Assembly: GCA_963971425.1 (NCBI GenBank)
Contig: OZ020522.1
Span: 4,934,168-4,998,167, forward strand
DNA length: 64,000 nt
Direction of reading: 5' to 3'
Source of the DNA: Bryoerythrophyllum caledonicum
Lineage: Eukaryota; Streptophyta; Bryopsida; Pottiales; Pottiaceae
The notes beneath the pieces are model-generated. The model was given only the letters and a program-made list of their open reading frames with translations, made no database searches and was not told where the DNA came from. The stretch's first letter is position 1. Each line of letters begins with the position of its first letter. The translations under genes and the position numbers were made by a program. Shown in pieces: positions 1-10,911 of this stretch.

Positions 1-1440
1 CTCAAACTCATAGCGAATATGGAGATAGAGTCATTCACATAGTCAAGAAGTCGAAAAGTTGAAAAAATTTAGAAAACCACGTACCGAATTTTTTTTTAAA
101 CTCTCAAGAAACTTAGAAAGGTGCCCAACAAGTGCGTCAAAAAGAAATAATCCATTCCACACCCAAGTGTCGAAAGCGACCACCGCATACGGTATAATAA
201 GTTATACCTCTATAAAGTTATAATGCCGCTAATTTATAACCCCAACTTACTTATAACCATTGTTAACGTAAGACATTTGCGAAGTTATATTGCTTCACTT
301 ATGCGGTACTTGCGCTTCACTAGCACGTGCTTGCAAGTGAAATCCGGCGGAACTTACCAAACCCTAAACCTCCACTAAACCCTCAACTAACTTCAACCGA
401 TACTAAGTTCTTACCACCTCTGTCCACATGTGCTACATATGGCAATAACTTATGGGAGGGATACATTTGTTTGTACAAAATGGAACGTCCCAACTTGCCA
501 TTTGTCTTGTTAAATTTTTTAATTCCTAGACGATGGTTTGCAAGTTGTTGGGGTTAACCCCCAAAAGCCCAAGGCATTTTCACACATCAAACATTTACAA
601 TGCTCTAGGGCTCTTACATTTGTACTTTTAGTACAATCATCCCTCCTATATGTTATACATTTGATAAGTTATAATGCCGCTAACTATAACCTCGACCAAA
701 TTATGATCATTGTTGACAACCTCACCACTGCTTTGCACATCATGTCAACCTTCAGCCTCCTCTGCAACCTCCTCTCCGACCTCCGTGTCAACCTTAGTGT
801 GCTTCTACAGTAATATGAGGGATACGCTTTTGAATGGTGTAGGTGGATGGAGGTGCACCAAGCTAAAGTTACCAAACCCTCTACTAAACCTACTACTAAC
901 TTTTGACCTCTACTAAGTTCTTACCACCTCCATCCACCGCTATAACTTCGAAGGTTCGGTGCCGGGTAGGGCGCTTCGGCAAAGTTTTGGCTGGCCGGGC
1001 ATAAGCACGAAATGTGGAGGGCCTCCGTGGGTTGCGGGGTGACCATACCCGCAGCAGTGGAGAGTGTATGATCCGTGGTTGATTATGGCGCCGGTATTCC
1101 AGCGCCATGAAGGCTTAGGTTTCGGACTGGCCGCGCCAAGTTCCAACTATCGTGACATGTGGTCTGTCAGTGGCGCCTCGTCGAATCCGACACCAAAAAG
1201 TGTATCAGTTTCCTGGCCGGTCCTCCTTCGGCGAACGCGCAGCAGGTGATGAACACCTGAGATGGAGAGGAAGGAATTGCTATATTTGATGGCATATTCC
1301 ATTTTCAGGAGAGGCTCCAGGGTGAGTGTTCTATTCATGAATGCGCACGCGCTTCGAGTTCGAATCGGGGGGAAATCTCAGCAGCTTGCTACACGTCCGC
1401 ATTTCTATCTTCTGTATCTGGAGATGTTTCTGCTGAATAA
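1..1440. other. Gene-free repeat-rich flank
   Basis: No convincing coding region is visible. The stretch is AT-rich, apart from a GC-richer patch at about 945-1250. It holds degenerate repeats of a phrase like AAGTTATAATGCCGCTAA (near 212 and 666, with a relative near 2818) and of the module described in the next entry. The short open frames here have no recognisable domains and overlap each other on both strands, so I treat them as chance. Confidence 0.5.
361..930 (+). repeat. Dispersed repeat module, copies 1 and 2
   Basis: A module ending in TACTAAGTTCTTACCACCTC is seen at 361-420 and again at about 874-930. A third copy at about 3771-4056 is split by the miniature element at 3800-4015. 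Each copy has a run of CTACTAAACC-like phrases before that ending. The family is not recognised. Copy 2 is useful because it shows the unoccupied form of the site where the 3800-4015 element sits in copy 3. Confidence 0.6.
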
Positions 1441-2368
1441 CCCCTAAAGGACCACGACCACTTTCGCTCTAAAACCAGTCCAAAACTGCCACTGCCAAAA
1501 AGAGACATGAAAATCACATTTCAAAGTGAATTTTGGATTTTCAACCGTAAGATCTTAAAATAGAATTATATGTAAACATGCCATACAAATTTGATTGCAA
1601 TCCACCGCACGGATTTATAGATTTTAGTGTTTAAAGTCAAAACAATGGTTCATTTTCTTCCTTGCGTTGAGTAGATCAGCAGACTTTGACTTCACTTTGC
1701 ATCAAATTTTTGCATTGTACAAGGTCTAAATCTTTTTCCATTGTCTTAAGCATAATCTTATTTCCCAACACACCAATTTTTAGAGGTGAAAAGGGGGTGT
1801 AGCATATTTAAAACAAGTGTGCAAGGAGTGGAGGTTCAAAAATTGCCATTTCACGTTTTATTTTGTTGTGAATTAAGCATGTATTCGAATGATAATCCAA
1901 ATGGTCAATAATAGGTTTTCACCACATGTTGTTGTTGAAAAAATATAAAGTGAAAAATATGAAGATCTCTAGGTTTTATGTAGAAAAGATGAATTATTTT
2001 TCCCCTCTTGCTTGACAATGTGTGAAAATGTTTGACTTGGAATAAAATGCCTTTTTACACTAAAGCCAAGAATTTTTTTTGAAAATTTCCAAAGAAGGAA
2101 ATATTCTTCATATGTGTGAAAAATCTCAATGTCAATAGAAACTTTTGTCAAAAAATTTGGAGGTGCCTGGAGTCCCCGCTTTTGGCTCGAAGTGGTACTA
2201 ACTTTCAAACCTCAATTTAATCCAAAAAATAAAATAAAAATACCTACACAAAGCTCTTATTAGAGGCTATCTTGTGTAAAAATTTCAATTAAAAAGGATT
2301 TTTTTCGAATTATAGGTACATGCCCAAAATCCAATTTGACCCCGGGGGGACGTTTGGTCCTTTAGGGG
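1441..2368 (+). mobile_element. piggyBac-type miniature element, family A, copy A1
   Basis: A 928-bp element has perfect 13-bp terminal inverted repeats: CCCCTAAAGGACC at 1441-1453 and its complement at 2356-2368. ATAA stands directly outside both ends, which reads as a variant of the TTAA target duplication. The interior has no transposase; the 79-codon minus-strand frame inside it has no domain. Family relatives lie at 3800-4015, 4131-9013, 9018-9720, 23600-24104 and 24109-24628. TTAA targets plus a CCC start are the hallmark of the piggyBac superfamily, so this is probably a non-autonomous derivative moved in trans. The mobilising transposase is not known; the one at 4471-7209 belongs to an element with somewhat different ends. 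Confidence 0.85.
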
Positions 2369-2372
2369 ATAA

Positions 2373-2910
2373 ACGAGGAAAAGTGGCCGTGAATTTAACT
2401 CATCCCTCCCACAAGGGCGAATCACCGTGTAATGCCCGACCCGAATTATCATTGTAGCTTCCCTACTTGTAGAATGTAGGGAAGAAAATGTAGGACCACT
2501 TCCATGCATCACACCCGTCAATTATTATAATCAACCCAAGATTTTAGGTGCTTCCAAGTTGTACCCCAATTACCTTTATTAAGTGAATTTGATAGGTCCC
2601 ACCTTAAAGTTTCCCATGCGTCATTGCTCTGATTAGTATGTTGGGAGGAATGGAGAAGTTGACGGGCTTGGAAAGCGGCTCCATTATCCCCGAGATAATT
2701 AGCTACACCCGACCTTCTTTTTCCTGGTAGGGTGAGAAGCTAGCCACATGGAAGTTACCGGACCCTATCAGAGATGACGGATCGGGCATTACATGGAACC
2801 AGGCTCTACGTTTTACCTCTCATAATGCCACTAACTTATGACCTCGGCTAACTATAACCTCAACTAATTTCTAATCACGCTCACTCACAACCACTTCATG
2901 ATGTGTCCTA
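2373..2910. other. Non-coding spacer
   Basis: No gene is seen. Around 2818-2880 there is another degenerate copy of the TAATGCCACTAACTTATGACC-like repeat found near 212 and 666. A chance minus-strand frame at 2285-2521 has no recognisable domain. Confidence 0.4.
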
Positions 2911-3458
2911 GGGCCACTTCACACTATGCCCAAGTCGAGTGACCGTCCGTCAAAATGAGTGGCCAAACTATGGCGAGGGGCCAAACTTTTTTGCCAAAAA
3001 AATACATTAAATAATATAGATTGAAGGTTTGGCCGGTCGTGGTGTGAAGCCCCAAGGCCAAGTCCAAAGTCCAAACCCATATCATTACGCCAAAAAAAAT
3101 TAGCCCAAAAAAATTAGACAATTAAAATGAGCCAAAAAAATGAGCCATAAAAAATGAGCCAAAAAATTCGGCCTCTTTCATCTAACGGTCTAGATCTTAT
3201 GAGTTTTTTATTATTTTATTAAAATATTCGACAGACTCTCGATTGTAGTTTCGGTCTGCTATAATGGGCGACCCAAGTTTTGCTCGAGAGGCTGTCGCTT
3301 TGGCACCAAAATAGCCCAAAAGTGTTGCTATGTAGGACGACGGCCTTTGGAGTTTGGGCAGAGGTGTGAAGGCCCAAAGTCCGGACTTTGGCCAATCTAG
3401 CAATCTCATTGGTGGAAATCGACGGCCACTCGACTTGGCCACCAAGTGTGAAGCGCCC
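2911..3458. mobile_element. Unclassified element with ~40-bp inverted termini
   Basis: The left end (2911-2951) and the complement of the right end (3419-3458) share long runs: GGGC, then CTTCACACT, then CCAAGTCGAGTG and CCGTC, with a few substitutions and a two-base gap. The element is about 548 bp and carries no recognisable protein; the 157-codon minus-strand frame at 3197-3670 runs past its right border and looks like chance. I could not find a matching target duplication, so the superfamily is open. The GGGCC-type ends would suit a PIF/Harbinger-like miniature element. Confidence 0.5.
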
Positions 3459-3799
3459 TCAACATCACTTCTCCATTTTAAGCTTTCCAACGCAAGGAAC
3501 ACCTTTGTTGATGTCACAGTTCTGTGAAGGTGATGCCTGATGGGTCGTGCAGGTGCTTTTGTTAGCTGATTTGGCCTATGGCCTATGGCAACGTGTACTG
3601 CATTGTATATTGTGGATACTCTAGCGCTCAATGTGTGGATATTGTGGCGCTTTGAGTGCAACACGAGCATGTAGCAGCGCCATACTGTGGCATTTTTTTA
3701 ATTTTTAATTTTTAATTTTGGCACATTGAGTGGCACTTTTGGAGCAGTAAACTTAAGCAAAAGGAACCAAATCTCTACTAAATCCATCAATAACTTTAA

Positions 3800-4015
3800 C
3801 CCCTAAAGTTCCTTGACAATTTCCCTCAAAAACTATAAGTGGTTACTAACTTTCAAACCACAAATCCAAAAAATAAAATAAAAATATGTCCACGAAGCTC
3901 TTATCAAAGGCAATCTAGAATAAAAATTTCAGAGAAAATTGATTTTTTTCCGAATTTTAGGAACCTGCCCAAAAATCAAGGAATCCCCCCGAAGGAGACT
4001 CTGGTCCTTTAGGGG
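3800..4015 (+). mobile_element. piggyBac-type miniature element A2, deletion derivative
   Basis: This 216-bp element begins CCCCTAAAGTTCC at 3800 and ends GGTCCTTTAGGGG at 4015, with TTAA on both sides (3796-3799 and 4016-4019). Its right ~180 bp match the right end of the 928-bp copy A1, so it is an internally deleted form of the same family. It sits inside a copy of the dispersed module ending TACTAAGYTCTTACCACC. The unoccupied module copy at 874-930 reads AACTTTTGACCTCTAC at the matching point, so one TTAA-like tetranucleotide became two on insertion. Confidence 0.9.
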
Positions 4016-4420
4016 TTAAACCTCTACTAAGCTCTTACCACCTCCATCCCACCAGCGCTATTTTTGACTATAATTTATGGGAGGTTTGAGTATATTCTCT
4101 CTCATTGTACGTAAATTAAACGAACTTTAATCCATAAAGGACCGTGATAATTTCACTTTAACCCTTAAACGACATTTTAGTGCCTGGCCGGGCAGCCCGG
4201 GGTATCTGGCTTTAGATTCTGCAGGTCGGGCAGTGGAGTGCGAAAATGGGCTGTCTGGGCCGGGCAGCGGTTTAGAACTGTGCGTTTTCAGTGCGTGGTT
4301 TCGTTTCTGTTCACCTGCCAGCCCGGGAGTTGAACCCGGCAGACCACCCAGTTGTAGACTGGCACCCCCCGCCCCCCCGGCTTTGCCCTCCCTCAGTACA
4401 TAGCAATACACTACGTCAAT

Positions 4421-4470
4421 ACACAGGAATTCACAGGAATATACAGGAATACACAGGAATGCACAGGAAT
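4421..4470 (-). repeat. Five tandem 10-mers downstream of the transposase stop
   Basis: Five consecutive 10-bp units of the form NNACAGGAAT or NNCACAGGAAT (acacaggaat, tcacaggaat, atacaggaat, acacaggaat, gcacaggaat) end exactly at the base before the transposase stop codon at 4471-4473. They lie in the 3' subterminal part of the piggyBac element. Subterminal direct repeats are often transposase binding sites; that role here is inference. Confidence 0.8.
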
Positions 4471-7209
4471 TCAGCTCCTCGTTGGACGTTTGATTGGCCT
4501 CCCTCCACGAGACCTCGGTAGGTCCTGTACCTCAATATTTTGGTGCTCAGGCAGATTACTGTGGTGCTTCACATAACACTTGCCAAGGCACATTGCTTCT
4601 TGGCATATTGGGCAATAAAACTGTTGCACTTTTCTACACACTACGCAAGCCCTACGCTTTCTAGTTCCATGTCCGGACCATGCCATACTATAATGCAAAG
4701 CACCTGGATTGCGTATCTTAGCCTTTTGCAAACATGTGCGCTTCACCTTTGACACTTTTGTTAGAGCATAGGCAACACTGAGATTGAAACCGAGGTGTGA
4801 TAGTGGTTTTATACCTCGTTCGTTCATTGCGGTAACATAGAGAGTGTAAGAATTGAGAAAGGTTTGATCAACCACGTGCCAAAGGATTTTATGCCACCAC
4901 TTGTGGTCTCTCCTTTGCACTGAGTAATAGCTGCGGAGTTGATCTTGCACATCAACTCCGTGCATATGTTTCTGGTAATGTACGAGAACAGGAGACGAAG
5001 GAATTTCAATTCTACTAGTCTCATGCCATCGGTCAACAAACAATGACTTAGAGCAATCAGTAGGGCTACATGCAGTGGAGAGCAAAGAGACAGGTTTATT
5101 GTCATACCAGGTCACCGCACACATCCGATTCGAAGCGTGCACACGATACCACAGTTGGCCTCTTTCCCCACCTGCCGCTGCCATCGTCAAAGCGTCGGGC
5201 CAGCCCTTACGGTTTGTGCGTATTGTTCCCGTTGCAAAGATGTTATTCTTCATCAACTCCCAAAATAATGAAGGACTGGTAAAGAAGTTATCACAAGTCA
5301 CAATGTGACCCTTACCTTCGTAACCTTCCAACAACGACAACACCGTTCTTGTGCCTACATTCCCTGATTTATCCTAGGTGTCACTCGCACCACAGTAAAT
5401 CTGAATCTTCTACACATACTTAGAGATGTTGTTAGCAAGACAAAAAAATTTAATTCTATACTGAGTGGATTTCGCTTTCATATACTGACGTATGGATGAG
5501 TATTTTCCAGTATACTTTATCATCATCTCGTCTACACACAAGTTCTGTTCAGCATTCCAAAAGTGGGCACAGAAGTCATTCAATGCATTCACAAGCCATG
5601 CCGTCTTTGCTATTTTACTGAATTCTGGATGAGCTCTATCGGTTACTACTTCTTTGTTGTCAACAAGATGTATGCAGCGAATTATGCTTTCAAAACGTGT
5701 TCGTGACATTGCATCTGAGATTGCACGGGTTCGAAATAAATTAGAGTCCTTCGACCAATGCAATCGTTGATGCGGTATTCGTTTCAAAGACATCAGCATC
5801 AAAACACCCAAAAAAATCAACAGTTCCGGGACAACAAGAGGTGACCATTTTGGGCTGCCTTTCGTTCCTCCTTCACCGTCACAAGAAGCAGCATACATGT
5901 TGGTCATCCTAATGATCTAAACCAGAATACTCGACGGCCAAAACAACATAAAGAAATGGACAGGGTCGGTGCAATGAGGCAAATCCTCCCTCAGTCCTGA
6001 CTGCTCACCTGTCCAACTCACATGAGGAAGTTGAGTCACTGGAGAATTCCACATCTTTGGAGCAAATCTTCTCTCCGGAGGAAGCTCACTGAAGTCCTCG
6101 AAAGACATATCGCAGTCCAGGCCGAGCTCACGAGTTGCCGTTTCGGGAGTGAGGAACCACTTCTTGCTGTTCGGAGTGAGTTCCAAGCTCTCCAGCTTGT
6201 CACCGCTGCATGCCTGCGAAGCGGACAACCCCGGTAAATAGTCCGAGTCTTCTCCACTGGCAGTTTGGTCGCTGCAAGCAGGTGCCGGCAATTCTTGACC
6301 CCACAGTTGCAAGTCGTTTACCGTCCTCGTGTCTCCCTCGTCAACAAACTCGACAACCGCCTCTGGCACATCAAAGCAACCCCACGGCCCATACAACAAA
6401 ATCGACAGCTTATCGATAGCTTTGTGGGGGTCATAGAATTCCGCAACAATAGTGCCCCATAAGGACTCCAAACACATCGCAGCACTTGACGCATCAATGA
6501 TCAAAGTTGACAACTCAACACGGGGTACAATGCACACTCTCCCACGCAATCCCAAGTCATACAAAGGTACGTGCAATCTTTTCCTTTCATCAGATCTCAA
6601 CGTTATATTTCTCGAGTTGAGATTTCTAGAATTCCAAATCCTCTCAAACTGGGCTTCTCCATAACCTGACAATTCGCAAACATCTGAGCAGTTGAGTGCA
6701 CCTAACAATTCATCTACCTCGGTACGTGACGAAATTTCAGGTGCATGTGCATGTTCAATGAAATGTTCGTGAGATTGGTCTGGAATTGAGATCTCTTGTG
6801 CAACTAAGGGATTGCTACAATTTTCAGATGCATTAGTCTCACCTGAGCCGGAGGCAGCGGTCGATGACTTGCGCTTTCGCCCTTGGCCCTGCACCTCCTG
6901 ACTGTCACGCACCGCACCCTTGGGAGGCCGGCCCCTCTTCCGCGCCCGTGCGGAATTGTTGTGAACTCTTGCACGCAGGCTCTGGTTGACAGTATTCGCC
7001 AAGCCCTGCCCAAAATTTACCGTCTGTCTGACTTCCTACACCTCCTGAGATTCGGAGAAGGAAACGATTTGCTGAACCGAAATGGTCTGTGCATGCCGAG
7101 GTGGACTACCAGCACCCTTGTAGGTGACATTCGCACTGCGCAGAGGTCGGAAGGGCCGAAATTCATGAACTCCGCTGAAATCAAAATCGTCCCCTACATC
7201 GACATCCAT
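4471..7209 (-). CDS. piggyBac transposase (DDE_Tnp_1_7) with four in-frame TAG codons
   Basis: This is a cut-and-paste DNA transposase of the piggyBac superfamily, acting at TTAA sites. Taking the ATG at 7207-7209, one frame runs 912 codons to a TGA at 4471-4473. The catalytic acidic residues are visible: D560 in CVDEMMIKYTG, D640 in VTCDNFFTSP, and D753/D756 in HGVDVQDQ. An AT-hook-like RKRGRPPKG lies near residues 90-98. A C-terminal Cys/His-rich domain (CVVC, CPIC, CLGKC, HH) lies near 850-885, as in other family members. The frame is never shifted, but TAG occurs at 7036-7038, 5917-5919, 5410-5412 and 5374-5376 (codons 58, 431, 600, 612), with no TAA or TGA inside. It is either a young pseudogene made by CAG-to-TAG changes or a gene in a genome that reads UAG. 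No intron removes the TAGs. Confidence 0.88.
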
Positions 7210-8047
7210 ACCCAAACGTCATCCTCCGGAAGAGGAAGACAAGCGTACAGGTTGCGAAGGAAGGAATTCGGGACATGTACCTGGGCTGTTGCTGGAGAAG
7301 AGGGCTGAGGCTGCGGCGCTCAATCCTTGGCTCCTCATCTGGCCACCAACAAAAGCGTAGTCCTTGATTGACAGCAAAAGAGAACCCGAAAGCCTCACCT
7401 TCCACACGCCGCTCCGTCCAACTCAGCAGATGCGCAACTTGACGTCGGAAGAGGAAGCGGAAATTCTTTGCAGCAAGCTGCGAAGGCCACTGCACTACCT
7501 TCGGCACGGGCAACGACAACAGGTGAGCTTCGTCAAGGCACCAAAACACCTCCGCAACCATGAGATCTCCTTGCCCCTGGTCTACTCGCAACCACTCTTC
7601 CAAGTCGCGCTTGAACTCATCTTTCTGCTCCTCTTTTGCTCTTTGCACCCGCATGCTCGTCATATCCTCCACGCCCCTGTTTTCAAAGAATACTCGTTGC
7701 CAACGTCCCTCTTCCAACGTCCATTTCTCCACACCAACGACTTCACTTCCACTCAGGCGGACTGGAAGCCCGTGCACAGAAAGGCTCAAACGTCCATAAA
7801 AAAAACCCAAACCCTGAGATTTAGGTGAACAACCTGACAAAGAAACGGAGCTTCTAATGGTGCTCTAAACCGCATAGAACAAGGCCTCTCCAACGGGCAA
7901 CCAAACGGGCAAACACAAAAAACAAGACCCCTCCTTGCCGAAACACCTAAACCGAACTCGCAGATTGTGCGCGGCGATATCTAAACTGACAGCAATCTCA
8001 TTGGAACCCCCGAACCACCCTGCGCCGAACGCTACCACTCTCGTCAA
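7181..8047 (-). CDS. Second ORF of the piggyBac element, unknown function
   Basis: An open frame of about 288 codons runs from near 8047 to a TGA at 7181-7183, upstream of and slightly overlapping the transposase start on the same strand in another frame. It is interrupted once, by TAG at 7865-7867. No known domain is recognised. The translated text is rich in charged residues in its middle (a QRAKEEQKDEFKRDLEEWL stretch) and has RFLFRRQVAHLLSW after it, which looks protein-like rather than random. No clear in-frame ATG marks the start, so it may begin earlier or be a spliced 5' exon of the transposase. Many piggyBac elements carry only the transposase, so an accessory protein would be notable. 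Confidence 0.45.
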
Positions 8048-9017
8048 CAGCGGTTGACGATTCTTCCCGCACGAAGGAAAATACTTGCAAAACCCAGCCC
8101 CTGGGGCAAGGGTTGACGTTTAAGGGTTAAAAACACTTCAAAATTGTTGATTGTAGTGCAATGAGTAAAAAAGGAAACAAAAACTTGCATCTATAAGTTT
8201 GACCATAGGATCTCAATTAAAACTTATTAATTAACATATTCACAAAATTTCATAAACTTTGATTGCACAGATTGAAAGATTATAGAGTTTGAAGTAGAGA
8301 AAACGGTTTATTTTCTTCTTTATGTTGAGTGGATCAGCAAACTTTGTCTTCACTTGGTGTCAAATTTTTGCACTACATAAGGCTAAGTTCATTACCATCA
8401 TGTTAAGCATGATGTAGTTTTTGTGTACACCTATTTTTAGAAGTAGAGAAGGGATGTAGCATATTCAAAACAATTTTGAAAAGAGTAGAGGTTCAAAAAT
8501 TGCCAATTGTTCATGTTTTATTTATTTGCAAACTTCTTATGTTTTAAGTTATTGGTAATTCAAATGGTCAGAAAGAAGGGTAACACCACATAATGTTGTT
8601 GGAAAAGTAAAATGTAAAAAAATTTGAAGACCACCAAGTTTAGGGTGGAAAACATAAGTTTTTTGTACCTTGCCTAACAATGTGTGAAACTATAATATGA
8701 AAAAAAAAATTACTTGGATAAATATGTTATTTTCCATATTTCTAGACAATGTAAAAGAAATTAATATTACTTGCTAGTATTGATAATCTCACATTTAATA
8801 GAGTGCTATAGCAAAAGTTTTTGGAGTTGCCTGACTTGCCCACTTTCCCCATTTGAAAATAAAAAAACCAGTAATTTTTTAATTAAATGTTGGATTTAGC
8901 AAAAAATTATACTCCGACTAAGGTTTTAGTGATGCTCATCTAGAGTAAATATTTCAAAAAAGAATGTTATAAGTTGATACGGTAGGAACCTGACCAGACC
9001 TTCAAAAAGCCATTTAA

Positions 9018-9720
9018 CCCCTAAAGGACCAAAGTCCCCTCGGGGGACATTTTGAGTTTGGGTAAGGTACCACGTTCTCAATTCTAGGCATTATTTTCTG
9101 AGATTTTTATTGAATGGACAACTTTTATTAGCTGTGCGTAGACACAAATTTCGTAGAATTCCAACTTACGGTTCAAAAGTTACAATTTATTTTCACTTAC
9201 ATATATAAATAATGCAGCACTTTAGTGTGACATATCACAAATACTGTCACTAAACTATAATAACTTCTAAATTCAATAGAAATTTGAGTTTTTGTCCATT
9301 TAACCCTTGAGGTACCAAGTGTCAAAAATGGGCTTTTTGAAAGTTCGGTCAGGATCCTATGGTGTCAATTTCCAACATTCTTCTTTGAAATTTTTATTAT
9401 AGAAAGACATTACCAAGACCTTAGTGGAAAAACAATATTTTCCTAAATTGGACATTTGATGAAAAAGTTATAGGGTTTTGAATTTTAAATGGGGAGGGCG
9501 GGCACCTCGGGCACCTCCAAAAACTTTTGATAGGATACTCTATTGAAAGTGAGATTTTCAGTACTCGCAAACAATATTATTTCCCTTCATGTTGTCAAAA
9601 AAAGTTCTTGTCTTTAGTGAAAAATAGCATACCAACCCAAGTCAAACATTTTCACACATTGTCACTCATTGTCCGGCAAGGTACCAAAAAAACTTCTTTG
9701 TTTCCACATAAAACCTAGAG
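9018..9720 (-). mobile_element. Cluster of reversed, truncated family A pieces
   Basis: TTAA at 9014-9017 is followed by CCCCTAAAGGACC at 9018, the family A right terminus in reverse orientation. A second start, TTAA then CCCTTGAGGTACC, lies at 9300-9316 and leads into sequence matching the interior of A1 (the AACTTTTGATAG and GTCAAACATTTTCACAC stretches) up to about 9720. At least two insertions and truncations are superimposed, and I cannot resolve their order. No coding capacity was seen. Confidence 0.6.
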
Positions 9721-9753
9721 ATCTTCATATTTTTCACTTTTTATTTTTTCCAC

Positions 9754-9905
9754 AAGAAGAAGAAGAAGAAGAAGAACGCCGGTCCTCGAAGGGGGCCGGC
9801 GTGAATAAAGTGTCTGTTCATTCCACCACTAAGTCCATGTCCACCGGGCGTGGGTTAGTAGCATGGAACTACTTCCCCCTTTCGAGGGTAGACACTATGT
9901 ACCCA
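9754..9905 (-). mobile_element. SINE copy S4, partial
   Basis: An (AAG)n run followed by GCCGGTCCTCGAAGGGGGCC and a GAACTACTTCCCCCTTTCGAG phrase matches the 3' part of the SINE at 24705-25055 and the copies at 38291-38559 and 40301-40568. Similarity fades near 9905. The tRNA-like head is absent. The border with the LINE downstream is not defined. Confidence 0.65.
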
Positions 9906-10169
9906 ATAACAAGTAGCCAAGAACAAAGGACCAAGGTCCCAGAAGTCTCCACAAGAGGGAGGGCGTGTTCATTGAAATGCATATGTTAGTCTATGTAGGG
10001 GGGTTCGAAGTGTCAGGAAGGGGTTGGTTATTTTCCAGTTTTCGTTTATGCAGGATTATCGACATAGCATGTTGAATTGCAATGATGTTAATATTTGGAA
10101 AGGTGGTTTTGATTTAAGTGATGGGGATTTTAAATGTGTCTTCAAGGGTAGTCATTGAGGGAATGAAGG

Positions 10170-10911
10170 TGGTGGCTCTACGGTGATGACAATGAGGGGA
10201 TCAACTTTCCATCCTAGTGCTTGAATATCATCAAGTAGTGGTTGGTGTTTGTTTGTTTTGTTTGCAGTAGTGTCTGGAGAGAATCTATCATTGCAATATG
10301 TGAATTCTATAAACTGAATAGTGAGACTAGGGTCAATGTGGTTTGGTGGGGGGTCTTTGTATGATAGTCCTCTAACACATAGTAGGTCCGGTTTGAATCT
10401 AGCACTACAATGGCATCTTTGAGTGCAACATATGCATGGTAATAGCCAAGGAGGGACCGTACTTTCTTATGGGTTGTCATTAAAGGTTCCGGCATTCATT
10501 AGAATGAAGCACCGGGATTTGGTTGATGATATTGTCAAGTAGTTTACGAATAGCCCATACGGCTTTGTTGTGTCTTTTGACAATTAGTGAGTGTATGTGG
10601 GGGTTTTGGCACATGAATAAGACATGTAGCCATGTGTCCGGGTCCGTGGTGTTGCAAATTGGACATGTTATTGTAGGAAATCTTTCTATTCCGAAGAAGA
10701 GTTGTTTGCGGGCATTTCCCATGTATTGTCCGGTGCAGAATTTGATTAGGCATGTGATTTGTGAGTCCGTAATTATGGGGTTTTTCCAAAAATTGTTGGA
10801 CAGTGCGTTGTGGATATCTGGGTTGCCGGTCCATTTATCAATATTGGGGAAATTTTCTGTAAGTTTTTCCAGGTTATTTATAAGATCATGTTTTTTGAGG
10901 TATTTGTCCAA
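10170..10911 (-). pseudogene. LINE ORF2 C-terminus: zinc knuckle and PD-(D/E)XK-like region
   Basis: After a frameshift near 10911-10950 the LINE protein resumes as KKHDLINNLEKL and contains CPIC...HVLFMC...H, the Cys/His cluster common near the C-terminus of LINE ORF2 proteins. Further down, at about 10405-10180, a frame reads KPDLLCVRG, IQFIEFTYCNDRF, KHQPLLDDIQALGW and VDPLIVIT. That series (PD, then a hydrophobic strand with E, then K) resembles the restriction-like C-terminal domain of several LINE lineages. Calling it nuclease-like is based on pattern only. Confidence 0.6.

Larger units (their letters stand above)
4162..8126 (-). mobile_element. Complete piggyBac element, 3965 bp
   Basis: The element is bounded by TTAA at 4158-4161 and TTAA at 8127-8130. 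Its termini are inverted repeats: CCCTTAAACGACA at 4162 and CCCTTAAACGTCA read inward from 8126 (12 of 13 bases). It carries a piggyBac transposase on the minus strand (4471-7209) and a second minus-strand frame upstream (7181-8047). The body is more GC-rich than the surrounding AT-rich DNA, which suggests a fairly recent arrival. It lies inside an older family A miniature element. A 708-bp element at 27680-28387 has closely related ends and may be its non-autonomous partner. Confidence 0.93.
4131..9013 (+). mobile_element. Family A element A3, split by a piggyBac insertion
   Basis: The left tip at 4131 (TCCATAAAGGACC after TTAA) and the sequence from 8131 onward form one family A copy. The joined flanks match the complement of the copy ending at 24104, including the phrases AAACACTTCAAA, TAGTGCAATGA and AGGATCTCAAT. 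The insert between them is the piggyBac element at 4162-8126. The right end near 9013 is imperfect and runs into another element beginning at 9018. Confidence 0.75.

Noticed and set aside
3197-3670. 157-codon minus-strand frame
   Set aside because: It runs across the border of an inverted-repeat element, has no domain and no splice or start context.
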